Below are positions 1-4,691 of a DNA stretch of 7,310 nucleotides, one piece after another. The notes below the pieces were generated by a model. That model saw only the letters and a list, made by a program, of their open reading frames with translations, was not told where the DNA came from and did not search any database. How positions within the stretch are numbered: the first letter of the stretch is position 1; every line of letters begins with the position of its first letter. The stretch is from Candidatus Gottesmanbacteria bacterium RIFCSPLOWO2_01_FULL_49_10 (GTDB lineage Bacteria; Patescibacteriota; Microgenomatia; UBA10105; UBA927): assembly GCA_001781025.1 (NCBI GenBank), contig MFJZ01000028.1:1144-8453 (forward strand), given 5' to 3'. Position numbers and translations under genes: made by a program.

Positions 1-225
1 CGGCTCGGGACCTATTTCATGGGAATAGGTTTTCTGAGACTGGTCGACTGCGGATTCGCTTGCGGTGTTATAGCCGAATAAAGAGGTCAGCACATCGCTT
101 GAAACTCTGCCTACCACATCGCGGGCAATAGTTTTTGACACGCCACTGCCCATGTCGCGCAGGGACTCTATGACGCTATTGGCGGTATAGGAGGGCAGTT
201 TCTTTTTTGGTGGTTGCGGTAGCAT
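1..225 (-). CDS. Small protein of unknown function, 5' part only (runs off left edge)
   Basis: Reading the minus strand from the ATG at 225-223, the frame is open for 75 codons to the window edge, so only the N-terminus is seen. The start MLPQPPKKKLPSYTANSVIE is proline- and lysine-rich. It is followed by a mixed helical stretch (SLRDMGSGVSKTIARDVVG, then a SLFGY segment) with no signal peptide and no membrane segment. I do not recognise a family. The upstream bases (AGTCCT before the ATG) give no Shine-Dalgarno site, but a good sigma70-type promoter lies 21-50 bases upstream. It is 75 bases beyond the trigger factor stop codon and in the same direction, so it may be a separate unit or partly read from the same transcript. 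The reading frame is well supported; the function is unknown. Confidence 0.6.
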   Translation of the reverse strand, partial: MLPQPPKKKLPSYTANSVIESLRDMGSGVSKTIARDVVGRVSSDVLTSLFGYNTASESAVDQSQKTYSHEIGPEP

Positions 226-245
226 AGGACTATAATGGCAAGTTA

Positions 246-275
246 ATTATACTATAGGGTAAATAGTATAATCAA
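246..275 (-). promoter_or_regulatory. Sigma70-type promoter for the left-edge gene
   Basis: On the minus strand a TTGATT box (275-270) is separated by 18 bases from a perfect TATAAT (251-246). The expected transcription start near 239 leaves a leader of about 14 bases before the ATG at 225. It lies in the AT-rich gap between the trigger factor stop (301) and the next gene, where a promoter is expected. Confidence 0.55.
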
Positions 276-300
276 CGAGCAGTCCGATGGCTATCCTATA

Positions 301-1158
301 TTATAATGAAGCCAGAAAGTCAAGGGTCTTTTGCCTACGGAGTATCGAGGCGAGGTAGTAGCGCTCTTTGGAAAGTGACTGCTTTTCCTCTTCTGTTTTG
401 GCTGAGTCAATGACTTTCGTGATGTCATCGTCAGAGACAAAAATACCCTCTTTGTCCGCGATAGCCTCGAGCCCAAATTCCAGAGAGAGCGTCTTTTGGG
501 CTTGAGCTTCGTATTCACGACGGACGCTCTGGGCCGTGCGTTGCGTTGAAGCCAGATACTGTTCAACGGTTAATCCGAGTTTTTTGGTTTGATCAATTAA
601 GGCAGAGAGCTCCTGATTGACTTCGCGCTCGATCAAAAGCTCCGGGATCTCGCACTCGATCTCGGTAAGGATCGCGGCAACGAGTTCGTCCAAGGTAGCC
701 TTGCCCTTCGTTGCGTCCTCCTCTTTGGGTTTGTCCATTCCCGGCACCCAAATACTTTTTTGTTTCCCCTTTTTAGTCTCTGAGATTGCTTTTCTATAGT
801 TTTTTAGGGTGAGAGTGGGTTTCTGGCAGGTAAGGGCTCTGATAACCCAGTCACTTCCCTCCTTGGCCTGTTTGAGTTCGACTTTCGGGATGACGATAGG
901 ACTTATTCCCAGAGTCTTTACCGCTTGACTGTAGGTGTCGGGAAGGAGGTTCTGGATCACTTCCTCGTAGATTTTAGCAGAGTCGAGTTTTCCTTCCGCA
1001 ATTTTTTGGGGAACTTTACCCTTTCGAAATCCCGGCGCTTCTGCGTTTTGTACCAAGCGGTCCACGATTTCCCGGTATTTTTCTTTTACCTGGGTCCAGG
1101 GAATCGTTATCGTGATTTCTATGGTCCCATGGGGTAAGTTTTGTTGGAGGGCGTTCAT
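301..1158 (-). CDS. tig: Trigger factor, short form lacking the PPIase domain
   Basis: Ribosome-associated chaperone that meets nascent chains at the exit tunnel. The product is 285 aa; usual trigger factors are about 430 aa. The N-terminal ribosome-binding domain (about residues 1-115) is clear and carries the signature loop GFRKGKVP at residues 43-50. The C-terminal helical substrate-binding domain is recognisable from about residue 155, starting with the ELVAAILTEIECEIPELLIE type of segment and ending in helices near residue 285. Between them sits only a short lysine-rich linker (about 125-155), so the FKBP-like prolyl isomerase domain of about 100 residues is absent. The chaperone activity is known to survive such a loss in other trigger factors; that it does so here is inferred. 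The ATG at 1158 has no Shine-Dalgarno site (CCCCCA precedes it). It is the third gene of a probable minus-strand operon, 38 bases after the preceding stop codon. The family call is strong. Confidence 0.92.
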   Translation of the reverse strand: MNALQQNLPHGTIEITITIPWTQVKEKYREIVDRLVQNAEAPGFRKGKVPQKIAEGKLDSAKIYEEVIQNLLPDTYSQAVKTLGISPIVIPKVELKQAKEGSDWVIRALTCQKPTLTLKNYRKAISETKKGKQKSIWVPGMDKPKEEDATKGKATLDELVAAILTEIECEIPELLIEREVNQELSALIDQTKKLGLTVEQYLASTQRTAQSVRREYEAQAQKTLSLEFGLEAIADKEGIFVSDDDITKVIDSAKTEEEKQSLSKERYYLASILRRQKTLDFLASL

Positions 1159-1196
1159 TGGGGGTTAGTCTACCATACAAGCTAGAAAATAAAAAG

Positions 1197-1595
1197 TTAC
1201 TGTGAGAATCCCAATGGCAAATCTAATACTGGTGGAGAAAGGCTTGGATCTTCCGGGATATACCCACGAATTGCCCCCATGAGCGCCTGGGAAGAAGTAT
1301 CAAGACTTTGGAACGCGCTTTGGCTTGCAATGATCGATAGTTCGCGTCTCGGTGTTGGTGTTGGCGTTTGGGTCGGCACGGGAGTCTGAATCGTCTTTCG
1401 CGGGGCTCTGTTGAGATACCACCCAATCCCCGCAAGTATACTGACTCCGACCAGGATTGACACCCCGGCGGTAATCCAAATAGAAAGGTTCGAAAAAGTT
1501 GGGGTCACGAGGGGTCTTTGCATGGGTACCGGCCCCTGGGATAGCGGCGGGGTTTCTGGTGCAGTCGTTGATGGTGTTGAAAAAAGTTCATCCAT
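1197..1595 (-). CDS. Single-pass membrane protein of unknown function
   Basis: I do not recognise a family. Starting at the ATG at 1595 the product is 132 aa. Residues 1-37 are rich in proline, threonine and serine and probably cytoplasmic or disordered. Residues about 38-60 (WITAGVSILVGVSILAGIGW) form one clear transmembrane helix, followed by a basic stretch (NRAPRK). Next comes a threonine-proline linker (TPVPTQTPTPTP), typical of a cell-wall spacer, and a tail of about 45 residues with some helix-forming sequence. A longer version starting at a TTG (1634) would overlap the upstream gene by 26 bases and is less likely. The chosen start lies 13 bases after the upstream stop codon, which argues for co-transcription and translational coupling with the secreted protein at 1609-2436. 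It may act at the cell surface; the actual role is not visible. Confidence 0.75.
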   Translation of the reverse strand: MDELFSTPSTTAPETPPLSQGPVPMQRPLVTPTFSNLSIWITAGVSILVGVSILAGIGWYLNRAPRKTIQTPVPTQTPTPTPRRELSIIASQSAFQSLDTSSQALMGAIRGYIPEDPSLSPPVLDLPLGFSQ

Positions 1596-1608
1596 AGGAC
1601 CAGCTTCT

Positions 1609-2436
1609 CTAGTCTTGATATCGTAATGCTTCAACCAGTTCGTTTATAAAGCCCGTGCCTTCAACGAGATACTGTCGTGCCTCCCCTATATTCCGCGTCA
1701 GTTTTGCAAAAATCTGGTCTTGTTCGCCAATGTCATTTCCTTTAAGCTGGGCGTTGGCAGTGACAATGCCATCAATTTTTTGTTGGTAGAGGCTTTTGGT
1801 ATTCGTGATTTGTAAGAGCCATCGGTCTATCGTTGACTGTTTTTGGAGGGAGAGCGATCCTCTATTGGCGTTGATCAACGCTTTTGCATCTGCAAGCACG
1901 GTGTCGAAATTGTGGGCAAGGACGGTAAGCTTTCCCAGGGAAATTCCGATGATGGTTTGGCGCATGGATGCCTGGAGGAGGGAATAATGAGACTCCAGTC
2001 CACGGGATACTTCCTGTGCATCTTCGAGATTTCCTATAGATTGAACGAGCTTACTGTGGGTATCAAGGAAGCCGACTTCATTATTGATAAGTGTCTGGTA
2101 GATGCCTTTGTCGGCGGTTCCTAGGCCCATGTCCTCATTGAGTTTCTCACCAAGGAGCAGTAGATACGCACGCAGCAATAAATCCCGCTGGGAGAGCATG
2201 GTGCCAGTTTTTTCAAGGGCTACGGTTTGGCTCGTTAATGACCTGAATTTTTCGTATTCGTTTTTGGCGACTTTAAACTCAGCGTATTTGGTGCGATACA
2301 CATCAAATTGATACAGATAATCCTGATAGGCCCGAGAAGAGTCTGCGAGAACACTCATGGTAGGAACCCATATCGCAAGGAAGGCAACTACACAAAGGGG
2401 TAAAAATTTTACGTATCGAGAAGCCAGAGCGCTCAT
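1609..2436 (-). CDS. Secreted helical protein of unknown function
   Basis: I do not recognise a family. From the ATG at 2436 the product is 275 aa. Residues 1-31 form a good signal peptide: a basic start (MSALASRYVK), a hydrophobic core (LPLCVVAFLAIWVP) and a signal peptidase I site after SVLA. No lipobox is present. The mature part is almost wholly predicted helix, with long charged and hydrophobic repeats (YRTKYAEFKVAKNEYEKF, later LEDAQEVSRGLESHYSLLQ), as in coiled-coil or helical-bundle surface proteins. An in-frame extension of 31 codons upstream exists but runs into tRNA-Leu (2488-2572), so it is rejected. No Shine-Dalgarno site precedes the ATG; a promoter-like pair of boxes is placed so that transcription would start at the ATG. 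It is the first gene of the probable operon that continues with the membrane protein and trigger factor. Confidence 0.78.
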   Translation of the reverse strand: MSALASRYVKFLPLCVVAFLAIWVPTMSVLADSSRAYQDYLYQFDVYRTKYAEFKVAKNEYEKFRSLTSQTVALEKTGTMLSQRDLLLRAYLLLLGEKLNEDMGLGTADKGIYQTLINNEVGFLDTHSKLVQSIGNLEDAQEVSRGLESHYSLLQASMRQTIIGISLGKLTVLAHNFDTVLADAKALINANRGSLSLQKQSTIDRWLLQITNTKSLYQQKIDGIVTANAQLKGNDIGEQDQIFAKLTRNIGEARQYLVEGTGFINELVEALRYQD

Positions 2437-2442
2437 TACTAG

Positions 2443-2472
2443 ATGGTAACACTCGGGGTAAAGTCCGGTCAA
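2443..2472 (-). promoter_or_regulatory. Candidate promoter giving a leaderless mRNA
   Basis: TTGACC (2472-2467) and TACCAT (2448-2443) are separated by 18 bases. The start codon of the 1609-2436 gene lies six bases after the -10 box, so the expected first transcribed base coincides with the A of the ATG. The -10 box matches the consensus in only four of six positions, so the call is moderate. The same geometry recurs before the gene at 3475-4071. Confidence 0.4.
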
Positions 2473-2487
2473 GAAAGGCAAGACTTG

Positions 2488-2572
2488 TGCCGCAGAGAGG
2501 AGTTGAACCTCTACGCCGTATTCGGGCACAGGATCCTAAATCCTGCGTGTCTGCCGATTCCACCACTGCGGC
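2488..2572 (-). tRNA. tRNA-Leu, anticodon UAG
   Basis: An 85-nt class II tRNA. The acceptor stem GCCGCAG pairs with CTGCGGC. The anticodon stem CAGGA/TCCTG closes the loop TTTAGGA with anticodon TAG (reads CUA and, with wobble, other CUN codons). A long variable arm of about 16 nt is typical of tRNA-Leu. The T arm AGAGG-TTCAACT-CCTCT is complete. The discriminator is A and the CCA end is not encoded (ACAAG follows). Confidence 0.96.
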
Positions 2573-2584
2573 TTGTTGACATAT

Positions 2585-2590
2585 ATTATA
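2585..2590 (-). promoter_or_regulatory. -10 box of the tRNA-Leu promoter
   Basis: A perfect TATAAT on the minus strand ends 13 bases upstream of the mature 5' end of tRNA-Leu, within the AT-rich stretch between the gene at 2636-3193 and the tRNA. The -35 region has no good match, so only the -10 box is called. Confidence 0.5.
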
Positions 2591-2635
2591 TCTCGCTCGT
2601 CTGATATAAGACCAGTGCTACGAATGGAGACGTCG

Positions 2636-3193
2636 TTATAAATCCATCTGAAGTTGTCCTGGATCAGTGGGACTGAAGGATTCGATTTTTTCCATAAAAA
2701 ATCGGACACGGGTAGCCCAATGTGGAGAAGCAGCATAGATTCTTCCGATGCTTTCGACACTGCGTGCTCCTCGGTCCACGTAGGTATGCTTTAACCCTTC
2801 CGATACTTTTGTGATCCCCTCTTCCCAGGAGGCAAACACGACCCCCGAGGAGGCTCCTGTGGGTATCCCCCATCCCCATCCATTATAGGAGCCTGCAGGG
2901 AAATGCTTCCCAAACGTCGACTCGGTGCCTGCGATTGCCGGAACGAGCCGCCAGTCAAGCGAAAGACGATCTGCTTCTTCAATAAAATGCTGAGCATCTC
3001 GGGCAAGCGGAGATGAATGAAACTCCAAAAACATCCGAAGTTTTTCAACCCGAGTATCTACCATGGATACAGACGAGGCAAGTTTGCCGGTCGCTTCTGC
3101 TTCTTTTTCCACAGCACAAACAGGCACGGTCCATAGCAGTGCGCTAAAGAAGAGAAATGCAAGAGCCACAATGTTCTGTCGTATGTCTTTCAT
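2636..3193 (-). CDS. Secreted lysozyme-like (peptidoglycan hydrolase) protein
   Basis: Probably a small cell-wall hydrolase of the lysozyme-like superfamily (lytic transglycosylase or glucosaminidase type). The product is 185 aa. Residues 1-27 are a signal peptide with a likely cleavage after VCA. The fold-like core is at about residues 66-165: EEADRLSLDWRLVPAIAGTE places a candidate catalytic glutamate at E91, followed by STFGK and the SYNGWGWGI substrate-groove type motif at about 102-110, then a helical C-terminus. This order (helix, ES/G motif, SYNxWG) is the usual one in these enzymes; substrate and bond specificity cannot be read from sequence. The ATG at 3193 is preceded by GAGG with eight bases spacing, the best ribosome binding site in this part of the window. 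It is a paralogue of the protein at 3475-4071 and is read from the strong promoter at 3424-3452 unless the intervening hairpins stop transcription. Confidence 0.75.
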   Translation of the reverse strand: MKDIRQNIVALAFLFFSALLWTVPVCAVEKEAEATGKLASSVSMVDTRVEKLRMFLEFHSSPLARDAQHFIEEADRLSLDWRLVPAIAGTESTFGKHFPAGSYNGWGWGIPTGASSGVVFASWEEGITKVSEGLKHTYVDRGARSVESIGRIYAASPHWATRVRFFMEKIESFSPTDPGQLQMDL

Positions 3194-3211
3194 AGTTCCC
3201 GCCTCAACTCG

Positions 3212-3236
3212 AAAAGCCTTTTGGGTTTATAAGGCT
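3212..3236 (-). terminator. Weak terminator-like hairpin
   Basis: On the minus strand AGCCTT (3236-3231) pairs with AAGGCT (3220-3215) across a 10-nt loop, followed by a run of four T. The short T run and modest stem make it a weak intrinsic terminator at best. It lies just upstream of the Shine-Dalgarno site of the lysozyme-like gene and could separate that gene from the upstream RNA. Confidence 0.35.
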
Positions 3237-3279
3237 GTTCGAAGTGGGGCAAGAGGCAGAGGTCGTAGAAAAGAGGCGT

Positions 3280-3417
3280 AAAAAAGGCAGTGCGTCGTCT
3301 ATTGTACAGACGGTAAGCCAGTGTTCACCGGTAGGCTCGGTAGGGCAATTATTAGGCTCCAAGCGCCCTATCTATTAAAAATCCTAAAGCAGACATTGGG
3401 AGCCCACCTTAGGATCT
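3280..3417 (-). ncRNA. Candidate structured RNA or long regulatory leader
   Basis: No open reading frame of note lies here, yet a perfect promoter (3424-3452) points into it. The expected transcript starts near 3417. In order it contains a hairpin ATCCTAA/TTAGGAT (3415-3381) followed by five T; a stem TAGGGC/GCCCTA enclosing an AT-rich loop; an AGCC/GGCT region with a CCGGT/ACTGG stem; a stem CGTCT/AGACG with a 7-nt loop; and a run of six T at 3285-3280. Competing pairings are visible: GGCTCC of the first hairpin loop can pair with GGAGCC in the second. That is typical of switching leaders or compact regulatory RNAs. It lacks the hallmarks of RNase P RNA, SRP RNA and tmRNA. A 6S-like RNA is possible but I cannot show the required long rod. 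It may be an independent RNA or the 5' leader of the lysozyme-like gene at 2636-3193. Confidence 0.4.
3377..3415 (-). terminator. Hairpin plus T run directly at the predicted transcription start
   Basis: ATCCTAA (3415-3409) pairs with TTAGGAT (3387-3381) around a 21-nt loop that itself contains the self-complementary TGGGCTCCCA. TTTTT follows. It looks like an intrinsic terminator but begins within a couple of bases of the predicted start, so it could be an attenuator or simply the first helix of the structured RNA. Confidence 0.35.
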
Positions 3418-3423
3418 TGAGGG

Positions 3424-3452
3424 ATTATATACTATAGGTTCTAATTTGTCAA
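3424..3452 (-). promoter_or_regulatory. Perfect consensus sigma70 promoter
   Basis: TTGACA (3452-3447), exactly 17 bases, then TATAAT (3429-3424) on the minus strand. Both boxes match the consensus in all six positions. It starts 22 bases after the stop codon of the gene at 3475-4071 and drives the candidate RNA region and, if read through, the lysozyme-like gene at 2636-3193. Confidence 0.8.
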
Positions 3453-3474
3453 GGTCTATGGGATGGGAGTGGGG

Positions 3475-4071
3475 CTACAATATGCTGTCCTGAAACTGCT
3501 GGACACAATTGGTCCAGGAGAAACCATTCTCAACTGATGGTGGTGCATATATGGCGCCGATATCTTTGAGGTCAGTTATACCATGGGCAAAAAATTTCTC
3601 TCGCAGATATCGCGATACCCAACCAATTGCATGCGGCCAATCAGAAAAATCTTTGCCGTTGTTTTGTCCGGTAAAGATACTAATGCCCCATGCATTATAG
3701 GAATCTTTTGGCATGCGCCTTCCGGCGCCTGATTCACACATCGCAATGGCAACGACCAAGCGCCAATCGAGGTTATTTGCATCGGCTTCGCGGACAAGAA
3801 GCTCTGCGTATGGAGCGATCGGCGAGTTCTGACGCTCGAGAAACGACTGGAGAAGCAGAGCCCTCGCATCGCCGGCGACAATATGTGTGCCCAGGATCTG
3901 TTCAGTGGCTCCGGATGCCGCGATTGGTTGTAGGGCGTCAACCCCGTTTTGGATAGCGCTTATCCCTGGGTGTTCGTAGGAGGATGTCGACGCTAAAAGA
4001 GAGAGATTTATAAGAATCAGAACGAGCGTTATAGGGAACCACAGAAGTACGAGGATTGACTTCCTGATCAT
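3475..4071 (-). CDS. Membrane-anchored lysozyme-like protein
   Basis: Likely peptidoglycan hydrolase or wall-binding protein, related to the product of 2636-3193. From the ATG at 4071 it is 198 aa. Residues about 5-28 form one hydrophobic segment after a basic start (MIRKS), either an N-terminal anchor or an uncleaved signal. A linker follows to about residue 85, then the lysozyme-like core: READANNLDWRLVVAIAMCE with candidate catalytic E113, then SGAGRRMPKDSYNAWGISI. The shared block with its paralogue (EAD, LDWRLV, AIA, ES, SYN-WG) is clear; the rest is diverged. A longer frame starts 25 codons upstream, but its extra residues look like untranslated sequence and would precede the hydrophobic segment awkwardly. 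There is no Shine-Dalgarno site; a TTGACA box 31-36 bases upstream suggests a leaderless start. Confidence 0.72.
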   Translation of the reverse strand: MIRKSILVLLWFPITLVLILINLSLLASTSSYEHPGISAIQNGVDALQPIAASGATEQILGTHIVAGDARALLLQSFLERQNSPIAPYAELLVREADANNLDWRLVVAIAMCESGAGRRMPKDSYNAWGISIFTGQNNGKDFSDWPHAIGWVSRYLREKFFAHGITDLKDIGAIYAPPSVENGFSWTNCVQQFQDSIL

Positions 4072-4077
4072 GAACCC

Positions 4078-4107
4078 ATGGTGCCATACGGGCGCCGGGT
4101 GTGTCAA
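4078..4107 (-). promoter_or_regulatory. Candidate promoter giving a leaderless mRNA for 3475-4071
   Basis: A perfect TTGACA (4107-4102) is followed after 18 bases by CACCAT (4083-4078), a poor -10 match. Six bases then lead to the ATG at 4071, so transcription would begin at the start codon. The spacing is identical to that of the candidate at 2443-2472. Confidence 0.4.
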
Positions 4108-4154
4108 GGACGCTTGGGGATAATGATAAGGTGGTGCGCGAGACAATAGAGCAA

Positions 4155-4163
4155 TGATATAAT
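4155..4163 (+). promoter_or_regulatory. Extended -10 promoter of the tRNA-Arg/GIY-YIG/tRNA-Lys cluster
   Basis: TGATATAAT on the plus strand is a perfect extended -10 element (TGn plus TATAAT) without a recognisable -35 box. Transcription would start near 4170, just at the CGACAG/CTGTCG hairpin (4168-4184), and run through the tRNA fragments, the two nuclease genes and the two intact tRNAs. It was probably the original tRNA promoter. Confidence 0.5.
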
Positions 4164-4182
4164 GCGACGACAGGTCTACTGT

Positions 4183-4219
4183 CGCGTAACGGACGGAATG
4201 CCTGTACTTGGAGTACGCG
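4183..4219 (+). pseudogene. Decayed tRNA-like fragment
   Basis: Bases 4188-4205 match the D-loop to anticodon-stem part of the intact tRNA-Arg (4557-4574) at 15 of 18 positions. The matching segment sits inside a six-base inverted repeat, CGCGTA/TACGCG, and is followed by a possible anticodon hairpin around TTGGA. No acceptor or T arm is found. I read it as an older displaced tRNA 5' half; chance similarity cannot be fully excluded over such a short stretch. Confidence 0.4.
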
Positions 4220-4222
4220 AGA

Positions 4223-4299
4223 GCCCTCGTAGCTCAACCCCGATTCAATCGGGGTCAACCCCGATAGCAACGACTAATCGGGGTCAACGGATAGAGTGC
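4223..4299 (+). pseudogene. Displaced 5' half of a tRNA-Arg gene, interrupted by a palindrome
   Basis: Bases 4223-4237 and 4288-4299 together reproduce the first 27 nt of the intact tRNA-Arg at 4544-4615, from the acceptor strand through the D arm, with one difference (GCCCTCG against GCCCTTG). Between them sits a 50-nt insertion (4238-4287). The similarity stops at 4299, three bases before the nuclease ATG at 4302. The anticodon, T arm and 3' acceptor strand are missing, so it cannot be a working tRNA. Its D-arm bases GGATAGAG lie five bases before the ATG and may now serve as a ribosome binding site. Confidence 0.8.
4238..4287 (+). repeat. Tandem palindromic insertion with TCAA spacers
   Basis: The insertion holds CCCCGAT-TCA-ATCGGGG, then TCAA, then CCCCGAT, an 11-nt spacer, and ATCGGGG, then TCAA. 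The same TCAA precedes the insertion in the tRNA fragment (4234-4237), so each palindrome is bounded by TCAA like a 4-bp target duplication. Neighbouring arms can also pair across TCAA (ATCGGGG/CCCCGAT). It resembles a REP-like or miniature hairpin element; it encodes nothing. Confidence 0.75.
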
Positions 4300-4301
4300 A
4301 T

Positions 4302-4553
4302 ATGAGTCGTGTATATATTCTTAAGAATATAAGTTCTGGTAGGTATTACATAGGATCTACGTCAGATATCGAGAGAAGATTAAAACAACATTTAACTGGG
4401 CACACGAGAACGACTAAAATATTAAAAACAAACGCACTAGTTTATACAGAAACGTTCGAGAATATAACTGATGCGAGGAAAAGAGAAAAGCAGTTGAAAT
4501 CTTACAAAAGCAGGAAGTATATTGATTGGTTGATATCTCAGAAGCCCTTGTAG
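4302..4553 (+). CDS. GIY-YIG endonuclease, single-domain, in tRNA-Arg
   Basis: A minimal nuclease of the GIY-YIG superfamily (UPF0213/YhbQ-like size), 83 aa from the ATG at 4302. A GTG two codons upstream is also in frame. The GIY-type strand VYILKN (4-9) and the YYIGST strand follow, then the arginine-bearing helix DIERRLKQH with the catalytic Arg and His. The acidic helix DARKREKQLKSYK carries the catalytic Glu, and the C-terminus ends in DWLISQKPL. The enzyme class cuts DNA using one metal ion; a homing role here is inferred from context. The last ten bases (CCCTTG plus TAG within 4544-4553) are part of the intact tRNA-Arg: the stop codon is the conserved U8-A9-G10 of the tRNA. Coding sequence is much richer in A and T than the genes to the left, a sign of transfer. 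The upstream tRNA fragment shows that it sits between two copies of the same tRNA 5' half. Confidence 0.88.
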   Translation: MSRVYILKNISSGRYYIGSTSDIERRLKQHLTGHTRTTKILKTNALVYTETFENITDARKREKQLKSYKSRKYIDWLISQKPL

Positions 4554-4615
4554 CTCAACGGATAGAGTGCCTGTCTTCGGAACAGGTGATAGAGGTTCGA
4601 TTCCTCTCAAGGGCG
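4544..4615 (+). tRNA. tRNA-Arg, anticodon UCG
   Basis: A complete 72-nt tRNA. GCCCTTG pairs with CAAGGGC in the acceptor. The D arm is GCTC/GAGT, and the anticodon arm CCTGT/ACAGG closes CTTCGGA with anticodon TCG (reads CGA and other CGN codons by wobble). The T arm is AGAGG-TTCGATT-CCTCT. The discriminator is G and the CCA is not encoded. Its first ten bases overlap the 3' end of the upstream nuclease gene, and its discriminator begins the palindrome at 4615-4680. Confidence 0.95.
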
Positions 4616-4680
4616 CCCTGAAAATTTCGTAAATTCGCGAAGTGAATTTCTTTTCAGAAATTCAACGAAATTTTTAGGGC
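4615..4680. repeat. 66-nt near-perfect palindrome between tRNA-Arg and the second nuclease gene
   Basis: The outer arms (4615-4630 and 4665-4680) pair over 16 positions including one G-U pair. Inside, TGAATTTC (4643-4650) pairs with GAAATTCA (4657-4664) over eight bases; only 4631-4642 is left unpaired. There is no T run after the stem on either strand, so it is not a plain intrinsic terminator. It could be a miniature element, a processing signal for the tRNA 3' end, or an end of the nuclease unit. Confidence 0.75.
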
Positions 4681-4691
4681 ATGCTAAACAA

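Noticed and set aside
1596..1634. A TTG start giving a 13-residue longer membrane protein
   Set aside because: It overlaps the upstream gene by 26 bases, while an ATG lies 13 bases after the upstream stop codon.
2437..2529. A 31-codon N-terminal extension of the secreted protein gene, starting at 2529
   Set aside because: It runs through the tRNA-Leu gene and would bury the signal peptide; the ATG at 2436 gives a normal signal peptide.
3280..3417. Identification of the structured region as tmRNA, RNase P RNA or SRP RNA
   Set aside because: None of their conserved signatures (tRNA-like ends with TTCGATTC, the GAGGAAAGTCC start, or the GGAAG tetraloop region) is present.
3938..4270. A 110-codon minus-strand frame over the start of the anchored lysozyme-like gene
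   Set aside because: It overlaps a better-supported gene in another frame, the extended -10 promoter and the tRNA fragments, and has no recognisable features.
4223..4299. A CRISPR-like repeat array in the GGGG/CCCC palindromes
   Set aside because: Only two to three short arms exist, spacing is irregular, and the block lies inside a tRNA copy; there are no spacers or cas genes.
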